A DNA stretch of 62,967 nucleotides from Odoribacter sp. UBA944 (GTDB lineage: Bacteria > Bacteroidota > Bacteroidia > Bacteroidales > Marinifilaceae). Where the stretch lies: contig DBDA01000030.1 in NCBI GenBank assembly GCA_002293375.1, positions 1 through 62,967 on the forward strand. Direction: 5' to 3'. Positions within the stretch are counted from its first letter, which is position 1, and each line of letters opens with the position of its first letter. The translations under genes were made by a program, and so were the position numbers. The notes beneath the pieces are model-generated. The model searched no databases. It saw nothing but the letters and a program-made list of their open reading frames with translations, and was not told the origin of the DNA. Shown here in pieces: positions 7,795 through 16,335 of this stretch.

Positions 7795-9156
7795 TTATTT
7801 AATTTGACGGAGCAACATGCCCGGATAGAGATCTTTCGGGCCTTCGAAACGGGTAGCGGTGATGCTTTGGACATCTCCGGCCAACGCCTGTTCTTCGGAA
7901 GCCATGTAACGATTGTCCCAGATTTGATCCTTGTCTTTGGTAACAGTCACAGTGGCCTTGCGTTTGTACTCCGTTTTACCGGTTTCGGCATTTACGATCT
8001 TTTCGAGCACTTCGTATTTATCGCCGGGTTCCACCCCCTCCTTCAGGCCGATAGAGGCTGTGAGCGGTTCAACGCTCAACAACGGGGTCTTGGTTTTGAA
8101 TACATCGTACTTCTTTTCCAGTTTTGCCAATACGGCATCGGTAGCATTTACTGTAGCGATGTGCATCAACTCCTCTTCGGTTTTCGAGCTGAAAATCCCG
8201 GCTTTGGTATTGGCCCACGCCCGCTCCTCGCCCACATATTTGAGCGAAAAAATGTCCGAAGCGTGGTATTTTTCGGGATTATTCCACAGGTCGGCATAGA
8301 ATGTATTGGAGATGTTGTTGTTCCACCGCAACTGAAACAGGAACGAAGTGGTGCGTACGTAGTACCCGTCGCCAAGCGACAGGCGGGCCACACTCCCTGC
8401 AGAGGCCGCTATATCCCCATAGTCGCCGAACAGCGATCCGACAGCCTTAGCCGTAGCTTCGAGTTCGGCTACCAACTCCTCCTTGCTCATGTACCTGTAG
8501 CGGGATACCACCACAAATGTATTGTTGACCAACTCCTCACCCGCATCTTCCAGCATACCCATTCCCCGCACCGAACTTTTGGCCGTTTGCACATCCATGA
8601 CGGTAGCGTCGTACAAACCGCGTTCTTTCACCAGATCCATCGTAAAATCCCCCTGGTGGTTGATGAACCACTTGTCGAAGAGTTGCTTGGCAACCGCCTT
8701 CTCCAAAAGGTGTTTGTAAGCGATCATGGCATATGTTTCCCGGTCTCCTGTGTCAATGGTCGTAGAGGATTCCGTTCCGGCTGCAATGCTCATGGCTGCG
8801 CCGGCTACCCCCTTCATGATCTTGCCGAAACCACCCTTCTTTTTGGCGACTTTGCCTGCAACCGTATCCGGGGCGGTCGCTTGCAGGTAAGCGGCCTTGT
8901 CGGCATCCGTTAATTGGAGCGTTGCAAGATCAAATACCCGTTCGGAAATGTTGTGGTCGTTGTATTTATCCGGAACCGGGGCGTCGAGAAAAGCCTTGCG
9001 GATCAGTTCGCGATTGGGCATATTGGCCTCGTCCATCATGATCATACAGATCGAGCTGCGCCGGTACGAGTCCTGTATCTCCTTTGATGGTTCTTGCGAT
9101 TGTACAGCCATGGTCCAAAAAAGTGCCGGTGCGATTAAAAGAGAAATTCGTTTCAT
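7795..9156 (-). CDS. Exported protein, first gene of the six-gene operon
   Basis: A 453-aa exported protein with signal peptide MKRISLLIAPALFWTMAVQSQ. The mature N-terminus SYRRSSICMIMMDEANMPNRE followed by PVPDKYNDHNISERVF is a pattern I associate with a conserved but unnamed Bacteroidales family. A Gly/Lys/Ala stretch at about 105-125 (KKKGGFGKIMKGVAGAAM) could touch a membrane. The C-terminal third is beta-rich with a GDKYEVLEK strand, as in small SH3-like or FlgT C-terminal domains. It is preceded by a promoter-like TACGTTTG and heads the operon. Function is unknown. Confidence 0.78.
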   Translation of the reverse strand: MKRISLLIAPALFWTMAVQSQEPSKEIQDSYRRSSICMIMMDEANMPNRELIRKAFLDAPVPDKYNDHNISERVFDLATLQLTDADKAAYLQATAPDTVAGKVAKKKGGFGKIMKGVAGAAMSIAAGTESSTTIDTGDRETYAMIAYKHLLEKAVAKQLFDKWFINHQGDFTMDLVKERGLYDATVMDVQTAKSSVRGMGMLEDAGEELVNNTFVVVSRYRYMSKEELVAELEATAKAVGSLFGDYGDIAASAGSVARLSLGDGYYVRTTSFLFQLRWNNNISNTFYADLWNNPEKYHASDIFSLKYVGEERAWANTKAGIFSSKTEEELMHIATVNATDAVLAKLEKKYDVFKTKTPLLSVEPLTASIGLKEGVEPGDKYEVLEKIVNAETGKTEYKRKATVTVTKDKDQIWDNRYMASEEQALAGDVQSITATRFEGPKDLYPGMLLRQIK

Positions 9157-9224
9157 TACGTTAATTATGTAGTTTCAAAAAAGATGCCAATGACAGACAA
9201 TTTTTTTGCTGTGTTATTATTATA

Positions 9225-9232
9225 CAAACGTA
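9225..9232 (-). promoter_or_regulatory. Promoter -7 box of the six-gene exported-protein operon
   Basis: The minus strand reads TACGTTTG, matching the Bacteroidales -7 consensus TAnnTTTG, with a 5' untranslated region of about 60 nt before ATG 9156. The -33 element is weak. Confidence 0.55.
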
Positions 9233-9333
9233 TCTCAAAATACTTTAAAAATGATTTGCTCAACTGTTAAAATATGCTAATATATCCAAATTACACAGGA
9301 GGTGCCGAATAGAGAGAAAATAGGGTCTCTGTG

Positions 9334-9363
9334 TTGAATGTTCAGGATAAGTAAGTATCTTTG
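9334..9363 (+). promoter_or_regulatory. Promoter of the glycosyltransferase-sigma factor operon
   Basis: TTG (9334-9336), a 19-nt spacer and TATCTTTG (9356-9363) match the Bacteroidales primary sigma factor pattern. It faces away from the divergent exported-protein operon. Confidence 0.7.
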
Positions 9364-9422
9364 TCAAATTGTATTGATTGTACTGAAAATTTTGTAAAAA
9401 ATTGTTTAATAGCATCGTGGCT

Positions 9423-10559
9423 ATGCCGATTATGGAAAAATTGCAGGCGTTTTGGAATGCCGCCGGAACAGACGGATATGTGTTGTTGGTTTGTATCTTG
9501 TTTTTTATTTACTACCTGATCCGGACACTCTACAAAACAGTTGTCATCTGTTCTCCATACAAAGAGGAAAACGCCGGCAGACAAGAGGGGGTTTCCGTTA
9601 TTATCACCTCCAGCAACCGGGAGTGGGAACTGAAAAAGAACCTGGAATATTTTCTGACGCAGGATTACCCGCAATACGAAGTCATCGTCGTGGACGAATG
9701 TTCCGAGGACGACACCCAGGATGTGCTGGCGGAATTGCAATTGAAATACCCCCGCCTCCGGACCAGCCGCCTTTTCCCGGGAACGAAATTCCGGAATACG
9801 AAAAAGATCGCTCTCCACATCGGTATTCTGGCGGCACAATACGACATCCTGCTCTTTTCGGAGATCGATTGCCGGCCGGACACAAAGCACTGGATCCGGG
9901 ACATGCAGGCCCGTTTTGATGAAAATACGGCGGTTGTATTGGGATATGCCAATTATGCTCCCAGTCACGGGATGAACATGTGGCGTTTTTTCCGTTTTCT
10001 GCGTTTCCTGAAGATGATCCTGTTTGTCAAAAGGGGCTGTTTTGTTCTGGGAGACGGGCGAAATATGGGGTATCGGAAAAAAAATTACCTGAAAGAGAAA
10101 GGATTTTCAAAAAATACGCACAGTTATATTGGCTATGATAATGAAATGGTTAAGGCGCTCTCCAAAGGAGGGAACGTACGGATTTCCAAAAAAGATTCCA
10201 CTTTTGTGACAATAAATAACGGCAATAAGAAAACCTGGAAGGGCGATTATACGTATTACCACGAAAATAAACGGAAATGGCCTATATCCGCTTTGCTGAA
10301 ATCCGATCTGGATCGTTGTGTCAGATTCCTTTTTTATTTGATGGGTATCTACCTTGTCTGTAAAAAAGTGTTGTTCCCATATACAATGATCGGGATCGCT
10401 TTGGTGTTTGTAGTAGAGATAGTTGCAACCCATATAGATATACGGAACCTGAAACAGAAAAGACTGTTCTTTCCTGCGGTTGCAGCCGGTTTTGCAGGCT
10501 TTCTGTACAGATGGTATTTTACGATATACGCAATTTTTACGAGAAAGAAATGGAGATAA
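9423..10559 (+). CDS. Membrane glycosyltransferase, family 2
   Basis: A 378-aa GT-A type glycosyltransferase. I use ATG 9423; an upstream TTG at 9402 and an ATG at 9432 are possible. A membrane helix lies near residues 17-35 (YVLLVCILFFIYYLI), then the GT2 domain: VSVIITSSNREWELKKNLEYF, YEVIVVDECSEDDTQ, and a metal-binding SEIDCRP. Two or three further hydrophobic helices follow near residues 300-365. It probably transfers a sugar from a nucleotide donor at the inner face of the inner membrane; the acceptor cannot be read from sequence. Its last 10 nt overlap the sigma factor gene. Confidence 0.87.
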   Translation: MPIMEKLQAFWNAAGTDGYVLLVCILFFIYYLIRTLYKTVVICSPYKEENAGRQEGVSVIITSSNREWELKKNLEYFLTQDYPQYEVIVVDECSEDDTQDVLAELQLKYPRLRTSRLFPGTKFRNTKKIALHIGILAAQYDILLFSEIDCRPDTKHWIRDMQARFDENTAVVLGYANYAPSHGMNMWRFFRFLRFLKMILFVKRGCFVLGDGRNMGYRKKNYLKEKGFSKNTHSYIGYDNEMVKALSKGGNVRISKKDSTFVTINNGNKKTWKGDYTYYHENKRKWPISALLKSDLDRCVRFLFYLMGIYLVCKKVLFPYTMIGIALVFVVEIVATHIDIRNLKQKRLFFPAVAAGFAGFLYRWYFTIYAIFTRKKWR

Positions 10560-11170
10560 CGGAGAATTTATCGGAGAAAGCCCTTTACGACTACAAAGTT
10601 GTAAAGAAAGCGATAGTCGGTGATGAGAAAGCTTATTCGGAATTGTTTAAACGTTACAAAGATTCAGTTTACTACATGATTCTGAAGATGGTAAACAACC
10701 GGACGGATGCCGAAGACCTGATGTTCGAAGCGTTCGAAAAAGCATTTGCCAGCCTGAATTATTACTCTCCGCAGTTTGCCTTCAGTACTTGGCTGTTTAA
10801 AATAGCCTCCAACAATACCATCGATTTCATTCGCAAAAAGAAAACCCTGCTGGTCTCCTTGGACAAAGACGATATCCATCCGGACGACCGCGGCTATATC
10901 AATAGCATCCCTGCCGATGTACGAACTCCCGACGAGGAGGCGATCCGTTCGCAACGCGCTCTGTTCATGCGGGAAAAGGTTGCCATGTTGAAAGGGCGGT
11001 ACCGCCGGTTGATCGAACTTCGCTATTTCGATGAGTTTTCGTATGAAGAGATTGCCAACGAATTGGCCATCCCATTGGGAACCGTCAAAGCACAGTTGTT
11101 CCGTGCGAGGGAACTTTTGCAGAACATCCTTCAACACACCGAGATTGCCAGCGAAAGCGAATTGTATTAA
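10550..11170 (+). CDS. RNA polymerase sigma-70 family (ECF-type) sigma factor
   Basis: A 206-aa sigma factor starting at ATG 10550, which overlaps the end of the glycosyltransferase gene (stop at 10557-10559). Region 2 is visible as YSELFKRYKDSVYYMILKMV, DAEDLMFEAFEKAF and FSTWLFKIASNNTIDFIRKKK; region 4 as LIELRYFDEFSYEEIANELA followed by IPLGTVKAQLFRARELL. It should direct core polymerase to a regulon of its own. No anti-sigma factor with a transmembrane segment is adjacent, which is unusual for classical ECF pairs; translation is probably coupled to the glycosyltransferase. The targets are unknown. Confidence 0.9.
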   Translation: MEITENLSEKALYDYKVVKKAIVGDEKAYSELFKRYKDSVYYMILKMVNNRTDAEDLMFEAFEKAFASLNYYSPQFAFSTWLFKIASNNTIDFIRKKKTLLVSLDKDDIHPDDRGYINSIPADVRTPDEEAIRSQRALFMREKVAMLKGRYRRLIELRYFDEFSYEEIANELAIPLGTVKAQLFRARELLQNILQHTEIASESELY

Positions 11171-11247
11171 CTGGCGGCAGGTAAGTGTTGTTTTAGTCAA
11201 ATGAATGTTAAAGAACCCTTTTTTGTCCACAGAAAAGGGAAAAATCA

Positions 11248-11279
11248 TTGCAATTGAAAGAATTCTAAGATTATCTTTG
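11248..11279 (+). promoter_or_regulatory. Promoter of the OmpH-like gene
   Basis: TTG (11248-11250), a 21-nt spacer and TATCTTTG (11272-11279), followed by about 45 nt of leader before ATG 11331. Confidence 0.65.
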
Positions 11280-11330
11280 CTTCATTGAATAACAATGGAG
11301 TTTTAAGTAATTTAAACGAATTTAAGAATC

Positions 11331-11930
11331 ATGAAAAACCTTTCAATTGCATTGAACGTGGTGCTGTTGCTCGCTGTTGCGGTTTTATATGTTTTGCACT
11401 TTTCCGGACGCAGTGGGAAGACGGGTGTGGAAACGACCGGGGAGGAACAGATATCGGGAGAGACTGCAAAGATCGTATATATCAACACGGATACGTTGTT
11501 GACCAACTATGCATTATCTGTGGAATTGAACGAGGCTTTCCTGAAAAAACAGGAAGAGAGAAGGACGGAACTGAATATGAAGACCAAGCAGTTGGATCAG
11601 GAAGCTACCGACTTCCAACGCAAATTGGAAAACAACGGCTTTATCTCCCGGGAGCGGGCGGAAGCTGCACAGATGGCCTTACAGGATAAATACCAGAAAC
11701 TCCAGCTTTTGCAACAGGAGATGTCGGAGAAGATGATGCAGGAGGACAACGAATTGAAAAAAAGATTGTTCGAAGAGATCACCAATTTCCTGACGGAGTA
11801 CAACCGGGAGAAAGGGTTCAACATCATTCTGAGTACTGTGGTAGCGGGAACAGTGTTGTATGCACAGGACGGATTCGATATCACGCAGGATGTGCTGAAG
11901 GGGCTGAATGCTGCTTATCAGAAAAAATAA
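11331..11930 (+). CDS. OmpH/Skp family periplasmic chaperone-like protein
   Basis: A 199-aa protein with an N-terminal signal or anchor (MKNLSIALNVVLLLAVAVLY). The mature part opens with AKIVYINTDTLL, the typical first strand of OmpH/Skp, then a long charged coiled coil (about residues 65-155, rich in KQEERR, QLDQEATDFQRK and LQQEMSEKM), and closes with GFNIILSTVVAGTVLYAQ, the second half of the body domain. Skp-type proteins form trimers that hold unfolded outer-membrane proteins. It has its own promoter and a tight terminator. The uncleaved anchor seems possible because no clear AxA site follows the hydrophobic stretch. Confidence 0.85.
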   Translation: MKNLSIALNVVLLLAVAVLYVLHFSGRSGKTGVETTGEEQISGETAKIVYINTDTLLTNYALSVELNEAFLKKQEERRTELNMKTKQLDQEATDFQRKLENNGFISRERAEAAQMALQDKYQKLQLLQQEMSEKMMQEDNELKKRLFEEITNFLTEYNREKGFNIILSTVVAGTVLYAQDGFDITQDVLKGLNAAYQKK

Positions 11931-11954
11931 ATGTCCGTTGGGACAGGAAAAGAG

Positions 11955-11977
11955 GGCTGATTTTTCAGCCTTTTTTT
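11955..11977 (+). terminator. Terminator after the OmpH-like gene
   Basis: A GGCTGA/TCAGCC stem (11955-11960 with 11965-11970), TTTT loop, then seven T residues (11971-11977). Confidence 0.85.
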
Positions 11978-11990
11978 ATATCCTCCCATT

Positions 11991-13235
11991 ATGAAGAGGT
12001 TCGAGCATTATTTTTCGCGGAACCGCGGTACGATCTCCCTGGAATTACCGGCCGGCTTGGAATTACTGGCTGTGATCCCCGTGCTGGATGATCCGGACGT
12101 TTGGAAAACCCTGCAATCGCTCGCGCTAAACAAGACGGGAAAAGCCGGGGCGATCGTGGTAGTGAATCATGCGGCCGGATGCCCGGAGGAGGTGAAGGAG
12201 CGGAACGGACGGCTGTACCGGGAAATGCTTGCGGAGGTGAAAGGCACCCCTTTTTTACAGGTCATCCGGGCGTTTGACCTGTCCGACCGGGAGGCGGGAG
12301 TAGGAACAGCCCGCAAAATCGGCATGGATGCAGCGGCCCTTTACTTTTGGAAAGAGAAAAACAGCGAAGGAGTGATCGCCTCTCTGGATGCCGATACGTT
12401 GACGGATGGAAATTACACAGAAGCATTGCTCTCCGGTTTTCGGAACAACCGTTTGGCGGGAGTAACCCTTGCTTATGCGCACCGGATGGAACCCGGAACC
12501 TCTCCGGCCATGGCGGAGGCTATCTGCCGTTACGAACTCTACCTGCGTTATTACCGCTTGGCATTGCAGTATGCAGGACATCCGTATGCTTACACTTGTC
12601 TGGGTTCGGCATTTGCCGTCCGGGTGTCGGACTATGTAGCGGAGGGAGGAATGAACAGGCGGCAGGCCGGCGAAGATTTTTACTTCCTCCAAAAACTGAT
12701 TGCCACTGGCCGTTTTGCTCACCTGAATGCCACCTGTGTCTACCCCTCTGCGCGTATCTCCTTCCGGACCCCCTTTGGGACCGGACAGGCAGTAGCCCGG
12801 ATGCTAAAAGAGGAGAGGGAGTTTACCACCTACTCGTTCGACGCTTTCCATTATCTTAGATCGCTATTTAACACTATGAACGGATGGTACGGAGCCGACC
12901 GGACACTCGTGGAGGAGTGGATGAAAAAACAACCAGAGCCCCTTCGTCTTTTTCTATACGAGAGTGATTTTGCCGCCCTGTTGGAGGAGGTAAACGCCAA
13001 TAGCGCCTCTCCGGTTCAATTCCGGAAACGTTTTTTTGACGGCTTCAACGCTTTCCGGGTGTTGAAATTCCTGAACCGGGTACATCCGGCGTATTACCAG
13101 AAAGAGCCGGTAGAAGAAGTGGCTCGGAAATTGCTGGAAACCTATGGACGACCACCGAAAAACGGGGCAGGCGCAGCGGAATTGTTGGAACGGCTCCGAG
13201 AATTGGATATTCGTCCCATGATCGCTTATTGTTGA
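11991..13235 (+). CDS. Glycosyltransferase-like protein (GT2-related)
   Basis: A 414-aa cytosolic protein without membrane segments. It has the GT-A order of elements: LLAVIPVLDDPDVWKTLQSL at the nucleotide-binding strand, a DADT metal-binding motif in GVIASLDADTLTDGNYTEA, and QAGEDFYFLQKL, which matches the ED acceptor/catalytic region of family 2 enzymes. The C-terminal 130 residues are helical and not recognised. It starts only 14 nt after the OmpH-like terminator and sits before a large exported protein gene. Substrate and acceptor are unknown. Similar proteins are often annotated simply as glycosyltransferase family 2. Confidence 0.75.
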   Translation: MKRFEHYFSRNRGTISLELPAGLELLAVIPVLDDPDVWKTLQSLALNKTGKAGAIVVVNHAAGCPEEVKERNGRLYREMLAEVKGTPFLQVIRAFDLSDREAGVGTARKIGMDAAALYFWKEKNSEGVIASLDADTLTDGNYTEALLSGFRNNRLAGVTLAYAHRMEPGTSPAMAEAICRYELYLRYYRLALQYAGHPYAYTCLGSAFAVRVSDYVAEGGMNRRQAGEDFYFLQKLIATGRFAHLNATCVYPSARISFRTPFGTGQAVARMLKEEREFTTYSFDAFHYLRSLFNTMNGWYGADRTLVEEWMKKQPEPLRLFLYESDFAALLEEVNANSASPVQFRKRFFDGFNAFRVLKFLNRVHPAYYQKEPVEEVARKLLETYGRPPKNGAGAAELLERLRELDIRPMIAYC

Positions 13236-13277
13236 TAGCTATGTTCACATAACTTCTGTATCTAATCCGACCGCGCC

Positions 13278-15866
13278 ATGAAGAAACTGTTTTTGTTCGT
13301 TCTCCTTCTCTCTCTCTGCTCGTTTCAGGAATCCGCCTCTTTTGTAGAGAGGGTAGTCGCTTATTTCACAGTCCTTGCAGAGCAGGTTCCGGAGGAAAAG
13401 GTATACCTGCATACCGATAAAAATTCTTACGTGACAGGGGAAAAGATCTGGTTCCGGGGCTATCTCCTGAACGCATCGACGCATCGCTCCGATACATACA
13501 GCAACTTTATCTATGTCGAGCTAATCGACAAACAGAATGTTCTTGTCCGCCGGATAAAATCGGTCCGGATCGACACCTGCTTTTACGGGCAGTTGCCCCT
13601 TCCGGAAGATCTGCAACAGGGAGAATACTCCCTGACAGCCTACACCTACCGTATGCAGAACAACACGCCCGATTTTTTCTTCCGGAAAAAGATCCGTGTT
13701 GTCAATCCGAGAGACTCCCGGGTCGAAACAGAGGTTTCTTACCGGAAAGAGGGTACCAGGCAGATCATCGCCACCATCCGGCTGACCGACCGGCAGGGGG
13801 AGCCGTTCGCCGGCAAACAGATTGCGTGCCAACCGGCCGGCCGGACAAAATTGATTGAAAGAAGCACGGACAGGAACGGCATACTGGAGATCAAACTGGA
13901 TACTTCCGAACACAGCTTTCAGATTAATTTCCCGAAACGCTTGCCATTCCCGTTTACCCGCAACTTTATCGTTCCAAAGCTCTTGGACGATTTCGATGTG
14001 CAGTTCTTCCCGGAAGGGGGCGCCCTGCTCTCCGGCACCCGGCAACGGGTGGCGTTCAAAGCCATCGGAAACGACGGCCGGCCGATAGATGTTTCCTGCA
14101 CCGTCTACATGGATACGGTGCTGGTTGCCAGCACCGGCACCCAACACGACGGCATGGGTCTCTTCACGATCCCTATCTCCCCGGATCAACCTTGTCATGC
14201 GATCGTCCAAACCCGGGACGGGGCAGAGAAACGGTTTGATCTGCCCCGTCCGAGCGACTCTGGATTTGGCCTGTCTGTCAGGCAGGATGATTCTACGCTC
14301 TTCTACCGGGTCCTGCTTGCCAAGGAGCAGAAGCTCCCCAGGCCGCTCTATCTGTTGGTTCATTGCCGGGGACAACTCGTTTGGATGGAACCGTTCACGG
14401 ACGTAAAAGGCGAGTGGAGCCTGGATCTTTTTCCGGAAGGGATCAATCACTTGGTGCTGGTGGACGAAGAGGGTGGGATCTACAGTCAGCGCCTCTTCTT
14501 TAAGGAACGGACAACAGCGCCTACCGTCACCGTTACACCCGATCGAAAAACATATACTGTTCGGGACTTGGTGGAACTGAAAATCAACCTGGAAGCCGGA
14601 AGCGACAGCATCGGAACCTGCTCCCTCTCCGTAACGGACGATAGCAACGTCGAAATCGATCCGTACGGACTCGACATCCTCTCTTCGTTGTTACTGACCT
14701 CGGATCTGAAAGGCTACATTGAAAATCCGAGATACTACTTTCAGGAACGCACACCTGCGATCTCCGCACATCTGGATTTGTTGATGCTCACGCACGGGTG
14801 GAACCGGTTTGATGTATCGGACGTTATTCAGGGAGAGTTTCCGCCCTGCCCCTTTGCCTATGAATCCGGACAGGTTATTTCGGGGAATCTGAAAGGCTAT
14901 TTTTCTCAAAAACACACCAACTCCGGCGTTATGCTATTCTCCAACACGGGCATTTTTCGGTACCTAGACGTAGATGAGAAGGGGAACTTTTGGATAGAGG
15001 ACATTGTTTTCCCTGACAGTACACAATTTACCATCAATGCGCTGAAACAGCAAGGTGCCAAGGTACGGAAAAATGTAATATTGACCATTGATCCGGATAT
15101 TTTCCCCCCGGCCAGCTACCTGTTCCCCTACCGGACAACGGAAAAGGAACAGGAGGAAGAATTTTTTGAGAAATTCGGGCGGGATTACTATTATGCGGAC
15201 GGAATGAAGGTTTTTGTGCTGGACGAAGTGGTTGTGCAAGAGAACAAATCGGTTTCGTTTTACGAAAACTTTGCGGACTACCAATTGGACTCTTCACAGA
15301 TAGCCACTTCCGGCTGGAATTCGATCGGGGATGTGATCACCACCTCTTTTCCTGCCATCACGATCGGTATTGATGAGAACGGAGACGAGATTTTAGAATA
15401 TCATGGCAAGCCGATGCTCTTTGTATGGAACGATTTCCCCGAACCTTATAGAAGAGTGGCGCATCTCCGGGTGAATGAATTCAAAAAGATCTACCTGCTT
15501 AGGCCGGAGAAAGCGAGAATGTTGTATGAAGGAGGTGAAAACGGGGCTCTGGTGGTAGAGACGGATCCGTTTGCGCATTTAAAAAAATCGCCACCGACAC
15601 ACCGGCTATTGTTCACCCCGTTGGGCTTCCAGAAGCCGGATGCGTTTTATGTACCCAAATACGATGTAGATTCCGTCCGGTTCGACAACCGATACGACGA
15701 ACGGACAACCATTTTCTGGGAACCGGTCATTCGACTCCGTTCCGGCGCTCCGTTCCGGTGCTCTTTCTATACGGCCGACACGCCCGGCAGCTATACGGTT
15801 ACGTTGGAAGGCATCACAGCCACCGGCCGGCCGTTCCGGAAAAAAATAAAGTTGACCATTAAATAA
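13278..15866 (+). CDS. Large exported macroglobulin-like (MG2) domain protein
   Basis: An 862-aa exported protein with signal peptide MKKLFLFVLLLSLCSFQESA. The first mature domain carries KVYLHTDKNSYVTGEKIWFRGYL, the hallmark of macroglobulin MG2-type domains in Bacteroidota surface proteins. Several more beta-sandwich domains follow. Near residues 645-700 there is VFVLDEVVVQE and a GWNSIGDVITTSFPAI stretch reminiscent of a TonB-dependent receptor plug domain, but there is no barrel. Homologues of this layout are common in Bacteroidales and have no defined role; periplasmic or surface location is likely. It leads a same-strand run of genes reaching to the GH92 gene. Confidence 0.78.
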   Translation: MKKLFLFVLLLSLCSFQESASFVERVVAYFTVLAEQVPEEKVYLHTDKNSYVTGEKIWFRGYLLNASTHRSDTYSNFIYVELIDKQNVLVRRIKSVRIDTCFYGQLPLPEDLQQGEYSLTAYTYRMQNNTPDFFFRKKIRVVNPRDSRVETEVSYRKEGTRQIIATIRLTDRQGEPFAGKQIACQPAGRTKLIERSTDRNGILEIKLDTSEHSFQINFPKRLPFPFTRNFIVPKLLDDFDVQFFPEGGALLSGTRQRVAFKAIGNDGRPIDVSCTVYMDTVLVASTGTQHDGMGLFTIPISPDQPCHAIVQTRDGAEKRFDLPRPSDSGFGLSVRQDDSTLFYRVLLAKEQKLPRPLYLLVHCRGQLVWMEPFTDVKGEWSLDLFPEGINHLVLVDEEGGIYSQRLFFKERTTAPTVTVTPDRKTYTVRDLVELKINLEAGSDSIGTCSLSVTDDSNVEIDPYGLDILSSLLLTSDLKGYIENPRYYFQERTPAISAHLDLLMLTHGWNRFDVSDVIQGEFPPCPFAYESGQVISGNLKGYFSQKHTNSGVMLFSNTGIFRYLDVDEKGNFWIEDIVFPDSTQFTINALKQQGAKVRKNVILTIDPDIFPPASYLFPYRTTEKEQEEEFFEKFGRDYYYADGMKVFVLDEVVVQENKSVSFYENFADYQLDSSQIATSGWNSIGDVITTSFPAITIGIDENGDEILEYHGKPMLFVWNDFPEPYRRVAHLRVNEFKKIYLLRPEKARMLYEGGENGALVVETDPFAHLKKSPPTHRLLFTPLGFQKPDAFYVPKYDVDSVRFDNRYDERTTIFWEPVIRLRSGAPFRCSFYTADTPGSYTVTLEGITATGRPFRKKIKLTIK

Positions 15867-15928
15867 AATCCTGTGCAACCGGCTTTCCCTTAAAAATAGG
15901 ATGTATATTTACGAAAATAATTTATGCC

Positions 15929-16318
15929 GTGAGTGTTAAAGATTTTGAATACCATACAGAGATAGCCGCGGAGCCGGAAGAGGTGTTCGCTGCGTTGACC
16001 AATTCCTTTCAGATAGAGTTGTGGAGCGGATACCCGGCCGACATGCGGGCGAAAGAGGGATACGAATTTTCCCTGTGGGAGGGAGATATTACGGGTATAA
16101 ACCTTGAAGTCAAACCCAATCGCCTATTGGTGCAGGAGTGGTTTTTCGGAGAGACGGAGCACCGCTCGGTGGTTCGTATAGAGTTGAAAAAGCGGCCGGG
16201 AGGGACCGATGCGCAGTTGCGGCACACCAACATACCGGAAGAGGTTTTTGACGAGATAACGACGGGATGGCGCGACTACTACCTAGGTTCCATCCGAGCG
16301 ATGCTGGAGATGTACTGA
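15929..16318 (+). CDS. START-like/SRPBCC (AHSA1-type) domain protein
   Basis: A 129-aa small cytosolic protein. The upstream ATG (15924) runs into a stop after two codons, so the start is GTG 15929. The sequence SVKDFEYHTEIAAEPEEVFAALT opens a SRPBCC helix-grip fold; LLVQEWFFGET, SVVRIELKKR and the C-terminal helix GWRDYYLGSIRAML complete it. The Bacteroidota members of this size are often grouped with activator-of-Hsp90 ATPase homologue 1-like proteins. The ligand is unknown. It is 17 nt before the oxidoreductase gene and likely co-transcribed. Confidence 0.82.
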   Translation: MSVKDFEYHTEIAAEPEEVFAALTNSFQIELWSGYPADMRAKEGYEFSLWEGDITGINLEVKPNRLLVQEWFFGETEHRSVVRIELKKRPGGTDAQLRHTNIPEEVFDEITTGWRDYYLGSIRAMLEMY

Positions 16319-16335
16319 CAAGTGAATTACGGAAA

